Shown here piece after piece: positions 15,834 through 25,330 of a stretch of 64,000 bases of DNA (its first letter is position 1; every line of letters begins with the position of its first letter). The DNA comes from Pseudonocardiales bacterium (GTDB taxonomy: Bacteria > Actinomycetota > Actinomycetes > Mycobacteriales > Pseudonocardiaceae): positions 1 to 64,000 of the forward strand of contig JAFAPC010000170.1 in the NCBI GenBank assembly GCA_019247305.1, written 5' to 3'. The notes under the pieces were generated by a model. That model did no database searches. It had not been told where the DNA came from and saw only the letters and a program-made list of their open reading frames with translations. The translations under genes were made by a program, and so were the position numbers.

Positions 15834-17429
15834 TCATGGGGTCTCGGGGCCGTCGCCGAGTCCGGTGTGTTCCAGATCGAGCGAGCGCTGGATTCGTCGA
15901 CGGGTGGCATCAGTGATCGCGCCGTCGTGGTAGAGCCGGTCGAGCTCGGCGTTTTCCACGTCAAGGAGATCACGGCGCAGCTGACGGTACAGGGAGGCAG
16001 TGGGGGGCGGCTCCTCGCCGCGGTGCTCCTTGATCCGCTCTATGCGGTCCTGCCAGCTGGTGCGCAGCGCCGCAAGCATGAACTCCGGCGCGGCGTGCGT
16101 CTCGGTGAGGTGATCGAGGTGCGACAGCCCGGCGCGGGCCAGGGCCAGCCGCGCGGCGGTGTGCTCCTGGGCGACGTCGTCCGGGGCCAGCGCGATTCCC
16201 GCTCGCCGGACCAGCGGCGCGAGGGTAAACCCCTGCACCACGAGGGTGATGACGATGACCGTGGTGGTCAGCAGCAGGAGCAGATCCCGATCGGGCAGCG
16301 CGGTTGCGCTACCGGCGGAGGTGCCACCGGTGGTCAGCGGGACAGACAGCGCGGCGGCCAGGGGCACGACACCGCGGGTGCCGGCCCAGGACACCACCGC
16401 CGGCACCTGCCAGGATGACCGCGCCGCGCCTTCCCGTCGCTGCCGGATCGCCGCCAACGGGAACACCCACGCCACCCGGACCACCATCAACGTCGCGGCG
16501 ATCGCCAGCGCTTGCAGCGGCCACCGGCTGTCGGTCCCCGCCTGGCCGCGCAGCAGCGCGGGCAGTTGCAGGCCGATGAGCCCGAACACCACGCTCTCCA
16601 GCAGGAAAACGACGGTCTGGGACACCGCCGAGAGCTGCAACCGGATGCGCGCGGTGGTGAGCCGGATGGCCTGGGTGCCGAGGATGACGCTGGCCACGAC
16701 GACGGCGGTGACCCCCGAGGCGTGGATCGACTCGGCCAGCACGTACGCCCCGTAGGGGGTGACCAGGGCGACCACGGTTTCCAGCACGGGATCCTCGGTG
16801 CGGCGCCTGATCAGAAAGGCGCCGCTGGCGATGACGGCGCCCACCGCCGTCCCACCGCCGGCTGCGAGGGCAAATTCGGCGAGGGTGTGTCTCCAGGAAA
16901 CCATGCCGCCGGCGATGGCCACGGACAGCGCCACACGGAACAGCAGCAGGCTTGTTGCGTCGTTGAACAGGCTTTCGGCCTGCACCAGCGCCTGCACTCG
17001 GGGCGGCAGGGACAGCCGCCGCGCCAGTGCCGTCACCGCCACCGGGTCGGTGCTGGCTAGCACGGCCCCCAACACGAAGGCCAGGCCCACCGGCAGCGGG
17101 GTGAGCGCGATGGTGAGGGCGCCGACGGCGGCCGCGGAGACGCCCACCAGCCCCACGGCTAGCGCGGTGACCGGTCGCCACACCGCCTGCAGGTCACGCC
17201 AGGGCAGTTCCTCACCAGCGGCGAACAACAGCGGCGGCAGGACCACCAAGCTCACGACATCTGGGGTGACTACGACGGTAGGCACGCCCGGCAGCAGGCC
17301 GACCATCACCCCGGCGAGAACCAGCAGGGAGGGCGCCGGAACCCGCAGCCGCCGGGCGAAGGTGGCCACCACCGTAGCCAGGATGACGAGGAACAGGACC
17401 GTCTCGACCCTGCCCATGCCCGGCGCCAC
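15834..17429 (-). CDS. Na+/H+ antiporter, CPA1 family
   Basis: A 531-residue protein. About 12 membrane helices span residues 8-400, followed by a cytoplasmic tail of some 120 residues. The CPA1 signatures are seen: STDPVAV at about 126-132 and AESLFNDATSLLLF at about 151-164, whose Asn-Asp pair is the ion-binding centre. WAGTRGVVPLAAALS comes near the end of the transport domain. It exchanges Na+ or K+ for protons across the membrane. The tail (HEDHLTE-like, then RYRQLRRDLLDVENAELDRL-like helices) is long and charged and may be regulatory. Confidence 0.9.
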   Translation of the reverse strand: MAPGMGRVETVLFLVILATVVATFARRLRVPAPSLLVLAGVMVGLLPGVPTVVVTPDVVSLVVLPPLLFAAGEELPWRDLQAVWRPVTALAVGLVGVSAAAVGALTIALTPLPVGLAFVLGAVLASTDPVAVTALARRLSLPPRVQALVQAESLFNDATSLLLFRVALSVAIAGGMVSWRHTLAEFALAAGGGTAVGAVIASGAFLIRRRTEDPVLETVVALVTPYGAYVLAESIHASGVTAVVVASVILGTQAIRLTTARIRLQLSAVSQTVVFLLESVVFGLIGLQLPALLRGQAGTDSRWPLQALAIAATLMVVRVAWVFPLAAIRQRREGAARSSWQVPAVVSWAGTRGVVPLAAALSVPLTTGGTSAGSATALPDRDLLLLLTTTVIVITLVVQGFTLAPLVRRAGIALAPDDVAQEHTAARLALARAGLSHLDHLTETHAAPEFMLAALRTSWQDRIERIKEHRGEEPPPTASLYRQLRRDLLDVENAELDRLYHDGAITDATRRRIQRSLDLEHTGLGDGPETP

Positions 17430-17564
17430 CGTCCCTCCAGCCGTGACACGTCACTGCCGACCAGACTTCCCGGCGCGCCTGGGGCGGACTCTACAGGACA
17501 CCACTCGAAACTACCCGGGACAAGCCGAGGCGTCCGGACCTCATACGATGCGCTGCGTCGAAAA

Positions 17565-18503
17565 GTGATCATCGTGCGGACCAAGGTACGGATCGTGGTG
17601 CGGTGGCTGATAATGCTGACCGCCGTCCTCTGTACCTTCTTTGTGACGTGGTGGCTCACCCAGCATTTCTTTTACCTGCCCCATGAGGTTCCTCTAGCGG
17701 TCGCCACCTTGGTGGCTGGGTCCATTGTGAACGTCTTCGGACGGTGGATTCATGAGGAGGAGGAGAAGACAGACAGGCCAGCTACTGCCAATGGCGAGCT
17801 GAATGCGCTGCCGGGAAGCTGGGTGTTCAGGATTATGGTCGACGAGATCGGCAACCTGGCGGCCTGGATAAGGCTACAATGGATAACAACCCGTCACAGA
17901 GGCATCGCGTTGATGATTCCTGTCCTCGTCGTGGGCTTAGTGGCGACTGCGATCTTTGTATTCCCGCGCCGAGCGCAGCCGCCGGTGACTTCGCCCAGGC
18001 CACCGGGAGGACCGCCCGTCGCAACGTCGCTTGCGTCACCGCCAGCACCGGCCGAGCCAACGATGCGGGACGGTGTGGTCAGCGAGATCGTCAGCGCCGA
18101 GACAAATCGGTGCGTTGAAGTCCGCGACTTCGAACGGGTCGAGAACGCCATTATCGATCAGGGGACCTGTCAGGGTGGCGCTAACCAGAAGTTCAAATTT
18201 CTCGCCGGCGTCGATCCCGGCACCTTCAAGATCCAAGCCGTCCACAGCGGCAAGTGTATGACCGTCACCGACGACAAGAGTGTCGTGCAGCTCACCTGCG
18301 CCGACAGCACTCAATTCTGGAGATTCCGGTGGCGCGACACCAAGAGAAACTGGAATTACTGGGAAATCCGTAACACAGCCTACGGCGGCGGGCTCTGCCT
18401 GGAGCTTCCCGGGTATCATCACGACGTAGGAACTCCTCTTCAGGCGCGGGAGTGTAATCACACCGACAACGCCAATAACCAGCAATGGCGAACATACACA
18501 TAA
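17565..18503 (+). CDS. Membrane-anchored ricin-type beta-trefoil lectin domain protein
   Basis: A 312-residue protein with a GTG start. Two hydrophobic segments near the N-terminus (residues 13-32 and 38-52) and a third at about 116-136 precede a Pro/Ala-rich linker. The C-terminal 145 residues form one RICIN domain: SAETNRCVEVRDFERVENAI, NQKFKFLAG, HSGKCMTVTDDKSVVQLTC, GLCLELPGYHHDVGTPLQAR, and the final NNQQWRTYT. These repeats with QxW-like ends bind sugars in the family. The domain should face outward. No catalytic domain is attached, which is unusual since RICIN modules generally accompany hydrolases. Confidence 0.8.
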   Translation: MIIVRTKVRIVVRWLIMLTAVLCTFFVTWWLTQHFFYLPHEVPLAVATLVAGSIVNVFGRWIHEEEEKTDRPATANGELNALPGSWVFRIMVDEIGNLAAWIRLQWITTRHRGIALMIPVLVVGLVATAIFVFPRRAQPPVTSPRPPGGPPVATSLASPPAPAEPTMRDGVVSEIVSAETNRCVEVRDFERVENAIIDQGTCQGGANQKFKFLAGVDPGTFKIQAVHSGKCMTVTDDKSVVQLTCADSTQFWRFRWRDTKRNWNYWEIRNTAYGGGLCLELPGYHHDVGTPLQARECNHTDNANNQQWRTYT

Positions 18504-18696
18504 GGCTGGCGCCGGTCCCGGTGCGGCGTGGCGATCGCGAAACGGATCCGCCGATCGCCACCGCTCGCCGCCACGTGGAACCTACTGAGGTGTCGCCTTA
18601 GACCGCCCAGCGAGGTGGCTAGCTGGGCCGTTGGCACTGAAGTGGCACGTGCCGGACGCAGGCGTCGCAGTAGAGGCGCCATGATCACTGTTTGGG

Positions 18697-20546
18697 GTGT
18701 GCCACGAGCATGCAGGGAGGTTCGGATGTGAAGGTCTGAGTCTTCGTGTGTGGTGCTGTGCTGGTGATGGAGGTGGGCCCTCCGGGACCGCTCTGCAGGG
18801 GGAGGTTCCAAACCACCGCATGCTGCTGCGACTGGAAACGGCGTGGTAGTGAGCGATGCGGAAAAGGCGCAGGCTAGGCGTCAGGTGTGGGTCGAGAAGG
18901 CGAACGCAAGTGAACCACTGATGAGGCGTCGTTAAGATTCAGGTGGCATCAAAACCAGGGTCCCGCAAATGCTCTGGGATGAGCCAGGCGGGTGCCTGCT
19001 TACTGGCCTGGTGGTGTCCGGCGTAAAGGTGGCGCGAGCTCGGTTCAGGCTCCAGCACGGAACGTGGGAACTCCTCACCCTGTGGGGTGGGTGTGAGGGG
19101 GGCGGACTGTCCCGTAGTAGTGGTGAAGCTCCTGTAATGGGGGTGGAGCGAAGGGGATGGGTCGCCCGGGTTGCGCTTTGAGGATCAACCAACATGGGTT
19201 GGGAGGAGTCGGATGAGTGAACCGAAGCCGTCAGGGAAGCCTTTTGACATCGATAAGGGTGTCGTGATGGAGGCCTACCGGAGGGTGGCGGCCAACAAGG
19301 GCGCGCCGGGGGTGGATGAGGTGTCGATCGCCGAGTTTGAACAGGATTTGAAGAATAACCTGTACAAGCTGTGGAATCGGCTCTCGTCGGGGACGTATTT
19401 CCCCCCGCCGGTGCGGGCGGTGGAGATCCCCAAGTCGCACGGGCCTGGGGTGCGCGTGCTGGGAGTGCCGACGGTCGCTGACCGGGTGGCACAGACGGTG
19501 GTGCGGCTGTACCTGGAGCCGCTGGTGGAGCCGGTGTTCCACCCGGACTCCTACGGTTACCGTCCAGGTCGGTCCGCGCTGGAGGCGGTGGCGACCTGCC
19601 GGGTGAGGTGTTGGGAGCGGGACTGGGTCATTGATCTGGATATCGCCGCGTTTTTCGACACCGTGCCGCACGAGCAAATCCTGGCGGCGGTGGAGCATCA
19701 CACCGAGTTGTCCTGGATTCGGTTGTATGTGGCTCGATGGCTGTGTGCTCCGATCCAGCAGGTGGATGGGACCCTGCACACCCGGGATCGCGGGACCCCA
19801 CAAGGGTCGGCGATCTCACCCTTGTTGGCGAATTTGTTCATGCATTACGCGTTCGATGCCTGGATGGCGCGGACCTACCCGCAGGTCCACTTCGAGCGAT
19901 ACTGCGATGACGCCGTGGTGCATTGTGTCAGTTACGACCAGGCCGTGGCGGTGCGGGAGGCCATCGCGCACCGGCTCGCCGAATTCGGACTGGAACTACA
20001 CCCGGAGAAAACCCGGATCATCTACTGCAAGGACAGCAAACGAACAGGCCGGTACCCGGACATCTCGTTCACGTTCTTGGGGTATGACTTCCGGCCCCGC
20101 AAAGCCGTAGGCAAGAACGGGACCCGCTTCACGGGGTTCCTGCCCGCGGTCAGCACAGCCGCCAAGAAAAAGATCGGCAACCACATCCGATCCTGGCGGC
20201 TTGGCCGGCATACCGGGTCCACCCTCCAGCAGCTAGCCCGACTGATCAACCCCGTCGTGGCCGGCTGGGTCACCTACTACGGGCGCTTCTACCGCTCCGA
20301 GGTGACCAACCTCCTCGCTCGCCTCAACCGCCACCTGCTGCGGTGGGCGACCAACAAACACAAAGGACTAGGCCGCCGCAAAGCCAGACAACGACTCGCC
20401 GAGGTCGCCCGCGCCTACCCCGGTCTGTTCGCCCACTGGAAAGCCGGCGCCTACCCCATCGGCTGGGCGACGGGAGCCGTGTGACGCGAGAGCGTCACGC
20501 ACGGTTCAACGAGCGCCGGGGGGCGCAACTCCCCCCGGCGACTCAC
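18697..20546 (+). mobile_element. Group II intron, about 1.85 kb
   Basis: The proposed 5' end is GTGTGCCACG at 18697, matching the GTGYG consensus. About 500 bp of structured leader (domains I-III) follow, then a reverse transcriptase/maturase gene in domain IV. Domain V is clear at 20474-20507: GAGCCGTGTGACGCGAGAGC ending in GCACGGTTC. Domain VI is a 10-bp hairpin at 20514-20540 followed by ACTCAC, whose A at 20541 is the likely branch point, so the intron ends in AC at 20546. It lies antisense to the photolyase gene it abuts. The 3' end is firmer than the 5' end. Confidence 0.82.
19213..20484 (+). CDS. ltrA: Group II intron reverse transcriptase/maturase
   Basis: A 423-residue intron-encoded protein. 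GGGAGGAG precedes ATG 19213. RT blocks appear in order: ANKGAPGVDEVSIAEFEQDL, YFPPPVRAVEIPKSHGPGVR, VLGVPTVADRVAQTVVRLYL, DSYGYRPGRSALEAV, WVIDLDIAAFFDTVPHE, RGTPQGSAISPLLANLF, then the catalytic box. The catalytic box reads YCDD in place of the usual YADD. A maturase domain X follows (INPVVAGWVTYYGRFYRSEV), and no HNH endonuclease domain is present. The stop codon lies inside domain V, so coding and ribozyme sequence overlap by about 11 bp. It should support splicing and retromobility of the intron. Confidence 0.93.
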   Translation: MSEPKPSGKPFDIDKGVVMEAYRRVAANKGAPGVDEVSIAEFEQDLKNNLYKLWNRLSSGTYFPPPVRAVEIPKSHGPGVRVLGVPTVADRVAQTVVRLYLEPLVEPVFHPDSYGYRPGRSALEAVATCRVRCWERDWVIDLDIAAFFDTVPHEQILAAVEHHTELSWIRLYVARWLCAPIQQVDGTLHTRDRGTPQGSAISPLLANLFMHYAFDAWMARTYPQVHFERYCDDAVVHCVSYDQAVAVREAIAHRLAEFGLELHPEKTRIIYCKDSKRTGRYPDISFTFLGYDFRPRKAVGKNGTRFTGFLPAVSTAAKKKIGNHIRSWRLGRHTGSTLQQLARLINPVVAGWVTYYGRFYRSEVTNLLARLNRHLLRWATNKHKGLGRRKARQRLAEVARAYPGLFAHWKAGAYPIGWATGAV

Positions 20547-20933
20547 CTGAACCCGGAGCTGGCAGCCCTGAGCGGCGAGGCGGGCGCGCAGGGCCTGTTC
20601 GCGGCGGTGGCTGTAGCCGCTGACGTCGGCGGCCAGATGGACCTCGGTGACCTGCAGGTCCGCGACGATGCGCTCGACTTGCTGGACCACGGAGCCGCAG
20701 CGCAGCACCAGATACCCGTGTCGCTCCCTCAGGTGGGCATCCAGGTCGGCGAGTGCCTCGGCCAGAAAGACCGCCCGGTTCGCCGACATCGAGCCGCCGC
20801 GCAGGATCGCCGTGTCGAGCACGAACAGCGGCACGACCTGGGCCGCGGCGCGGCAGGCGGCGTGCAACACGGGATTGTCGTGCACCCGCAGGTCACGGGT
20901 GAACAACGCGATCGCCACGGTAGCGGTGCTCAC
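20547..20933 (-). pseudogene. Photolyase N-terminal fragment cut off at the intron
   Basis: About 129 codons of a DNA photolyase/cryptochrome. The GTG start at 20933 overlaps the zwf stop (GTGA). The protein reads VAIALFTRDLRVHDNPVLHA, then VPLFVLDTAILRGGSMSANR and a Rossmann-like antenna domain ending AAQGCQLRVQ. At that point the sequence passes into domain VI of the group II intron. The FAD-binding C-terminal two-thirds are missing; no recognisable part of it lies beyond the other intron end at 18505-18696. Joining the two flanks gives a stop after three codons. The gene therefore cannot make a photolyase. Confidence 0.87.
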
Positions 20934-22486
20934 GGCCGCCGCCAGGACCGTCCGGTCTTGGCGATCATCCGGTCCGCCGACGGCGGTCCCCAGGTACCCG
21001 CCGGGTAGGGCTCGGGCCCCTCCTGCTTCGCCCAGTGGTCCAGCACCGGGTCCAGGATCGCCCACGACAGCTCCACCTCGCCGTTGACCGGGAACAGCGA
21101 CGGCTCCCCGAGCAGAACGTCCAGCAGCAGGCGCTCATACGCCTCCGGAGAGGACTCGGTGAACGCCGTACCATACCGAAAGTCCATGGTGACGTCCCGG
21201 ACCTCCATCGCGGTGCCGGGCACTTTGGAGCCGAACCGGATCGTGACACCCTCGTCGGGCTGAATCCGGATGACCAGGGCATTGTGTCCCAGCTCCGCGG
21301 TCATGGTCGTCTCGAAAGGCAGGTGGGGAGCCCGCTTGAAGATCACCGCGATTTCGGTGACCCGCCGACCCAGCCGCTTGCCGGTGCGCAGGAAAAACGG
21401 CACCCCCGCCCAGCGCCGGGTGTCCACCTGCAGGGTGATCGCGGCGAAGGTCTCGGTGGGGGAGTCCTGCCGGAAGCCGGACTCCTCCAAGACCCCGACG
21501 ACGTGGGTCCCGCCCTGCCAGCCGGCCGTGTACTGTCCGCGGGCGGTGGTCTCATCCAACGGCTCGACGAGCTTGGTCGCGGACAGCGCCTTGATCTTCT
21601 CACCGCGCAGTGCTTGGGGGGAGAAGGATAACGGCTCCTCCATCGCGGTGAGGGCGAGCAGCTGGAGCAGGTGGTTCTGGATCACGTCCCGAGCCGCCCC
21701 GATGCCGTCGTAGTAGCCGGCGCGGCCGGCCAGCCCGATATCCTCGGCCATGGTGATCTGCACGTGGTCCACGTAGTGGCTGTTCCAGATCGGCTCATAG
21801 AGTTGGTTGGCGAAGCGCAGCGCAAGGATGTTCTGGACGGTCTCCTTACCCAGGTAGTGATCGATCCGGAACACTGATTCTTCGGGAAAAACGTCGCTGA
21901 CGATGTCGTTGAGTTCCCGGGCGCTGCGCAGGTCGTGCCCGAATGGCTTCTCGATGACCACCCGGCGCCACCCCTCGCCGTCGCGCGCCGCCAGCCCGGT
22001 GCGGGCGAGTTGCTTGAGGACCACCGGAAACATGGCGGGCGGGATGGAGAGGTAGAAGGCGTGGTTGCCGCCGGTACCCCGTTCCTGGTCGAGATTGGAG
22101 ATCACGGACGCGAGCTGGTCAAAGGCCCCGTCGTCGTCAAAGCTGCCCGGCACGAAGCGGACACCCTCGGACAGCCGGGCCCAGACCTCTTCCCGGAACG
22201 GGGTGCGGGCGTGCTCCCGCACCGCGTCGTGGACCAGCTCGGCGAAGTTTTCCTCGTCCCAGTCCCGGCGGGCGAACCCGACTAACGCGAAACCGGGCGG
22301 CAGTAGCCCACGGTTGGCCAGGTCGTAGATCGCCGGCATCAGTTTCTTGCGGGACAGGTCCCCGGTCACCCCGAAGACGACGACACCGCACGGGCCGGCG
22401 ATGCGGGGTAGTCGCTTATCCCGGCTGTCCAGCAGGGAGTTCACCCACCCGTCCGGGACCCTGTTTGTGCTCCTTGTTGTGTTCAC
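20930..22486 (-). CDS. zwf: Glucose-6-phosphate dehydrogenase
   Basis: A 518-residue enzyme oxidising glucose-6-phosphate to 6-phosphogluconolactone with NADP+, the entry step of the oxidative pentose phosphate pathway. It shows GVTGDLSRKKLMPAIYDLAN (dinucleotide fold), VIEKPFGHDL and the active-site RIDHYLGKETVQNILALRFA. GTG 22486 is preferred because AGGAG lies 6 bp before it. It follows pgi by 40 bp and overlaps the photolyase fragment. In relatives opcA and pgl follow zwf; neither is found here. Confidence 0.95.
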   Translation of the reverse strand: MNTTRSTNRVPDGWVNSLLDSRDKRLPRIAGPCGVVVFGVTGDLSRKKLMPAIYDLANRGLLPPGFALVGFARRDWDEENFAELVHDAVREHARTPFREEVWARLSEGVRFVPGSFDDDGAFDQLASVISNLDQERGTGGNHAFYLSIPPAMFPVVLKQLARTGLAARDGEGWRRVVIEKPFGHDLRSARELNDIVSDVFPEESVFRIDHYLGKETVQNILALRFANQLYEPIWNSHYVDHVQITMAEDIGLAGRAGYYDGIGAARDVIQNHLLQLLALTAMEEPLSFSPQALRGEKIKALSATKLVEPLDETTARGQYTAGWQGGTHVVGVLEESGFRQDSPTETFAAITLQVDTRRWAGVPFFLRTGKRLGRRVTEIAVIFKRAPHLPFETTMTAELGHNALVIRIQPDEGVTIRFGSKVPGTAMEVRDVTMDFRYGTAFTESSPEAYERLLLDVLLGEPSLFPVNGEVELSWAILDPVLDHWAKQEGPEPYPAGTWGPPSADRMIAKTGRSWRRP

Positions 22487-22491
22487 CTGCG

Positions 22492-22525
22492 CTCCTGGCC
22501 TCCTTGGGCTCCTGGCCTCCTTGGG
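22492..22525. repeat. 17-bp tandem duplication in the pgi-zwf gap
   Basis: CTCCTGGCCTCCTTGGG occurs twice head to tail in the 40-bp gap between pgi and zwf. On the coding strand each unit contains CCAAGGAGG, so the duplication doubles a Shine-Dalgarno-like sequence upstream of the zwf start. Confidence 0.7.
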
Positions 22526-22526
22526 C

Positions 22527-24140
22527 TCACGGGAGGGCGTGCATGAGGGCCACCAGCCCGGCCGCCCGGTCGAGGAAGTGCAGCCGCAGCACCGGACGGC
22601 CGCGGGCGGCCAGCACCTGCGCGTCCCCCAAGGCCTGGGCCTGTTGCAGCTCGCCCAGGGTGAACTCGGTCCCCGGCACCGGGATATCCTCCTGGAGCGC
22701 CCCGGTGAGTTGCAAAAACGCCCCGTTTTGGTGACCGCCTTTGTGATATTGGCCAGTGGAGTGCAGGAAGCGGGGACCCCAGCCAAACGTGGTTTGCAGC
22801 TGGGTGCGACGGGCCAGTTCGGTGCGGAGCACCGCGACGGAGGCGTCGGCGAGACGATCCAGATACGCCTGCACCGCGAGGTAGCCCCGCTGCGGAGTAG
22901 CGGTGACCAGGGCCCGCAGCGCCTGCGGCAGGGTGGCGACTCCGGCCGGCAGCCAGTCCCCGACGGGATGCACGGCGACGTCACCGTCGACGAACGCTGG
23001 CGCGGGCCCGGGGGCCCCGGTGAGCTGCGCGCGGGCGGCGGCTTTCGCGGCTTCGACGTCTGGCTGGTCGAAGGGGTTGATCCCCAGCAGCCGACCGACC
23101 ACCGCGATGGCGTGTTCCCAGAGCAGAAACTGCCCGCCCAGGGTGCCGCTGACCGCGATGGTGGCTGTCTCCGGAGAGCCGTTGGTCAGCGCCGGGCCGA
23201 TCGCGACGGGGGTGGCGTCCGCTCCAGCGTCGGCGAAGCCCGGCGCGGCCGGGTTCGCCACCACCACCGGCAGCAAACCGGTGCCATCCTTGCCGGTGGA
23301 CTCGGCGATGAGCTGCTCGACCCAGTCGGGGAAGCCGAGGATCGGCGAACCGGTATCGGCGAGCACGACCTTCTCCGCCCCGGCGCCGTGTCTGGCGGCC
23401 AGCGCGGCGGCCAGCCGCAGCGCGGGGTTCGCCGGGTCGTCGGCGGCCAGCAGCGTGGCGTGGCGCGCCGCGTCCTCCAACAGGCTCGCGATGTCCGCTC
23501 CGGCCAGGCCGGCCGGGACCAGGCCGAACGCGCTCAGCGCCGAGTAGCGCCCGCCCACGTTCGGATCAGCGGTGATGACCGCCCGGTAACGTTGCTCCTC
23601 TGCGACCTGCTGCAGCGGCGATCCCGGGTCGGTCACCGCCACCAGGTGCGCCGCTGGGTCCAGGCCGGCTGCGGTGAACGCGGCGGTGAACACCCGCCGG
23701 TGGCTGTCGGTCTCCACCGTGGAGCCCGATTTGGACGACACCACGAGCACGCTGCGCCGCAGGTCCCCGGCCAGCGCGTCGGCCACTTGGCCGGGGTCGG
23801 TGGTGTCCAGAACGGTCAGCGCCACCTTGTCCGTGGCACAGATCACCTCCGGCGCCAGCGACGAGCCCCCCATCCCGGCCAGGATCACCCGGTCAATGCC
23901 CGCGGAGTGCAGCTCCGCCCGCAACGCCTCAATGGTGGCCAGCAGGGGCCGCGAGGTCTGCGGCAGCGAGACCCAGGCCAGCCGCCGGGCGGCCTCGGGC
24001 TGGGCCTGCGGACCCCATAGCGTCGGATCCTGGTTGGCCAGCGCGGAGGCCACCTGCTCGGCGACCAGCTTGTCCACGAGGGCTTGTACTTCCCGTGCCA
24101 CCCCAGAAGAGGCGCGAACGTCGACGGTGAGCTGCGACAT
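22527..24140 (-). CDS. pgi: Glucose-6-phosphate isomerase
   Basis: A 537-residue enzyme interconverting glucose-6-phosphate and fructose-6-phosphate. Sugar-phosphate-binding SIS motifs are seen: ILAGMGGSSLAPEVI and VVSSKSGSTVETDSHRRVF. The glycine-rich end has STGQYHKGGHQNGAFLQLTG. This is the divergent actinobacterial form resembling the isomerase half of transaldolase-isomerase fusions, not the classical form. It lies 5 bp after tal on the same strand and continues into zwf, so it belongs to the tkt-tal-pgi-zwf operon. Confidence 0.93.
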   Translation of the reverse strand: MSQLTVDVRASSGVAREVQALVDKLVAEQVASALANQDPTLWGPQAQPEAARRLAWVSLPQTSRPLLATIEALRAELHSAGIDRVILAGMGGSSLAPEVICATDKVALTVLDTTDPGQVADALAGDLRRSVLVVSSKSGSTVETDSHRRVFTAAFTAAGLDPAAHLVAVTDPGSPLQQVAEEQRYRAVITADPNVGGRYSALSAFGLVPAGLAGADIASLLEDAARHATLLAADDPANPALRLAAALAARHGAGAEKVVLADTGSPILGFPDWVEQLIAESTGKDGTGLLPVVVANPAAPGFADAGADATPVAIGPALTNGSPETATIAVSGTLGGQFLLWEHAIAVVGRLLGINPFDQPDVEAAKAAARAQLTGAPGPAPAFVDGDVAVHPVGDWLPAGVATLPQALRALVTATPQRGYLAVQAYLDRLADASVAVLRTELARRTQLQTTFGWGPRFLHSTGQYHKGGHQNGAFLQLTGALQEDIPVPGTEFTLGELQQAQALGDAQVLAARGRPVLRLHFLDRAAGLVALMHALP

Positions 24141-24145
24141 CGGCC

Positions 24146-25273
24146 TCAGGCCTCCGATCCCGGTGCGACCTTGGCCAGCTGCCCGGCCACCGTCTCAGCA
24201 AGCTCAGCCCAGGATGCGTCGAACTTCTCCACACCTTCGCGTTCGAGTACGCCGAACACGTCGGGGAAGTCAATTCCCACCTCGGTCAGCGCATCGAAGG
24301 TGCGCTGGGCCTGCTCGGCGGTGCCCGACACCTGGTCACCGGGCACCTTACCGTGGTCGGCCAGGGCGAGCAGGGTGTTTTCCGGCATCGTGTTGACCAC
24401 TCCCGGGGCGATCAGCTCGGTGACGTATTTGGTGTCCGGGTAGGCCGGATTCTTTACTCCGGTGGATGCCCACAGCGGCCGCTGGGGCCGCGCCCCGGCC
24501 TGCACCAGGCGAGCCCACCGCGGCGTCGAGAACTCCTGCTGGTAGGCCGCATAAGCCAGCCGGGCGTTGGCGACCGCGGCCTGCCCGCGCAGCGCCAGGG
24601 CCGGCTCGGTGCCGATCGCCTCCAGCCGCTTGTCCACCTCGGTGTCCACCCGGGAGACGAAGAACGACGCGACGGAGGTGATGGCCCTCAGGTCGTGCCC
24701 GTTGGCCCTGGCTTGCTCCACGCCGGCGAAGAAGGCCGCCATCACCTCACGGTGGCGCTCTACCGAGAAGACTAGGGTGACATTGACGCTGATCCCGTCG
24801 GCCAGCGCGCCGGTGATGGCCGCCAGACCCTCCACCGTCGCCGGAATCTTGATCATCAGGTTGGGCCGGTCGACCAGCTTCCACAGCTCCGCGGCCTGCG
24901 CGAGGGTGGCCTCAGTCTGGTGCGCCAGCTGGGGGCTAACCTCCAGCGACACCCGACCGTCCACTCCGCCGGTCCTCTCCCAGGTTCCGCTGAACACGTC
25001 GCAGGCCAGCTGCACGTCGGCGACGGTGATCTCGCGCACGGCCTCGTCGACCGAGGCACCGCGGGCGGCCAGGGCGCGCACCTGCTCGGCGTAGTCCTCG
25101 GCGTGGACCACCGCATGGGCGAAGATCGTTGGGTTGCTGGTCCCCCCGACCACGTGCCGCTCGGTGATCAAACTCGCCAGGTTGCCGGAGCTGATCCGCT
25201 GCCGGGACAGGTCATCCAGCCAGATCGACACTCCCGCCGCGGACAGGGCCGCCAGGGTATTGGTGCTGCTCAC
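24146..25273 (-). CDS. tal: Transaldolase
   Basis: A 375-residue enzyme of the non-oxidative pentose phosphate pathway. Motifs: [40 protein letters not shown] and the Schiff-base lysine in [36 protein letters not shown] comes near the end. GTG 25273 is chosen because AAAGGA lies 9 bp upstream; an ATG at 25297 would add eight residues. It sits between tkt and pgi in one operon. Confidence 0.95.
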   Translation of the reverse strand: MSSTNTLAALSAAGVSIWLDDLSRQRISSGNLASLITERHVVGGTSNPTIFAHAVVHAEDYAEQVRALAARGASVDEAVREITVADVQLACDVFSGTWERTGGVDGRVSLEVSPQLAHQTEATLAQAAELWKLVDRPNLMIKIPATVEGLAAITGALADGISVNVTLVFSVERHREVMAAFFAGVEQARANGHDLRAITSVASFFVSRVDTEVDKRLEAIGTEPALALRGQAAVANARLAYAAYQQEFSTPRWARLVQAGARPQRPLWASTGVKNPAYPDTKYVTELIAPGVVNTMPENTLLALADHGKVPGDQVSGTAEQAQRTFDALTEVGIDFPDVFGVLEREGVEKFDASWAELAETVAGQLAKVAPGSEA

Positions 25274-25330
25274 CAGGGTTTGTCCTTTCACCCGCATCGG
25301 GGTCAGTGTCTGAGCCTGCCCGGCTGCGCT

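Noticed and set aside
15774-17568. Long plus-strand open frames through the antiporter gene
   Set aside because: They are complement-strand shadows of the CPA1 antiporter gene, which has full family motifs.
22347-24020. 557-codon plus-strand open frame
   Set aside because: It is the reverse of pgi and zwf; no motif, arginine/glycine-rich composition.
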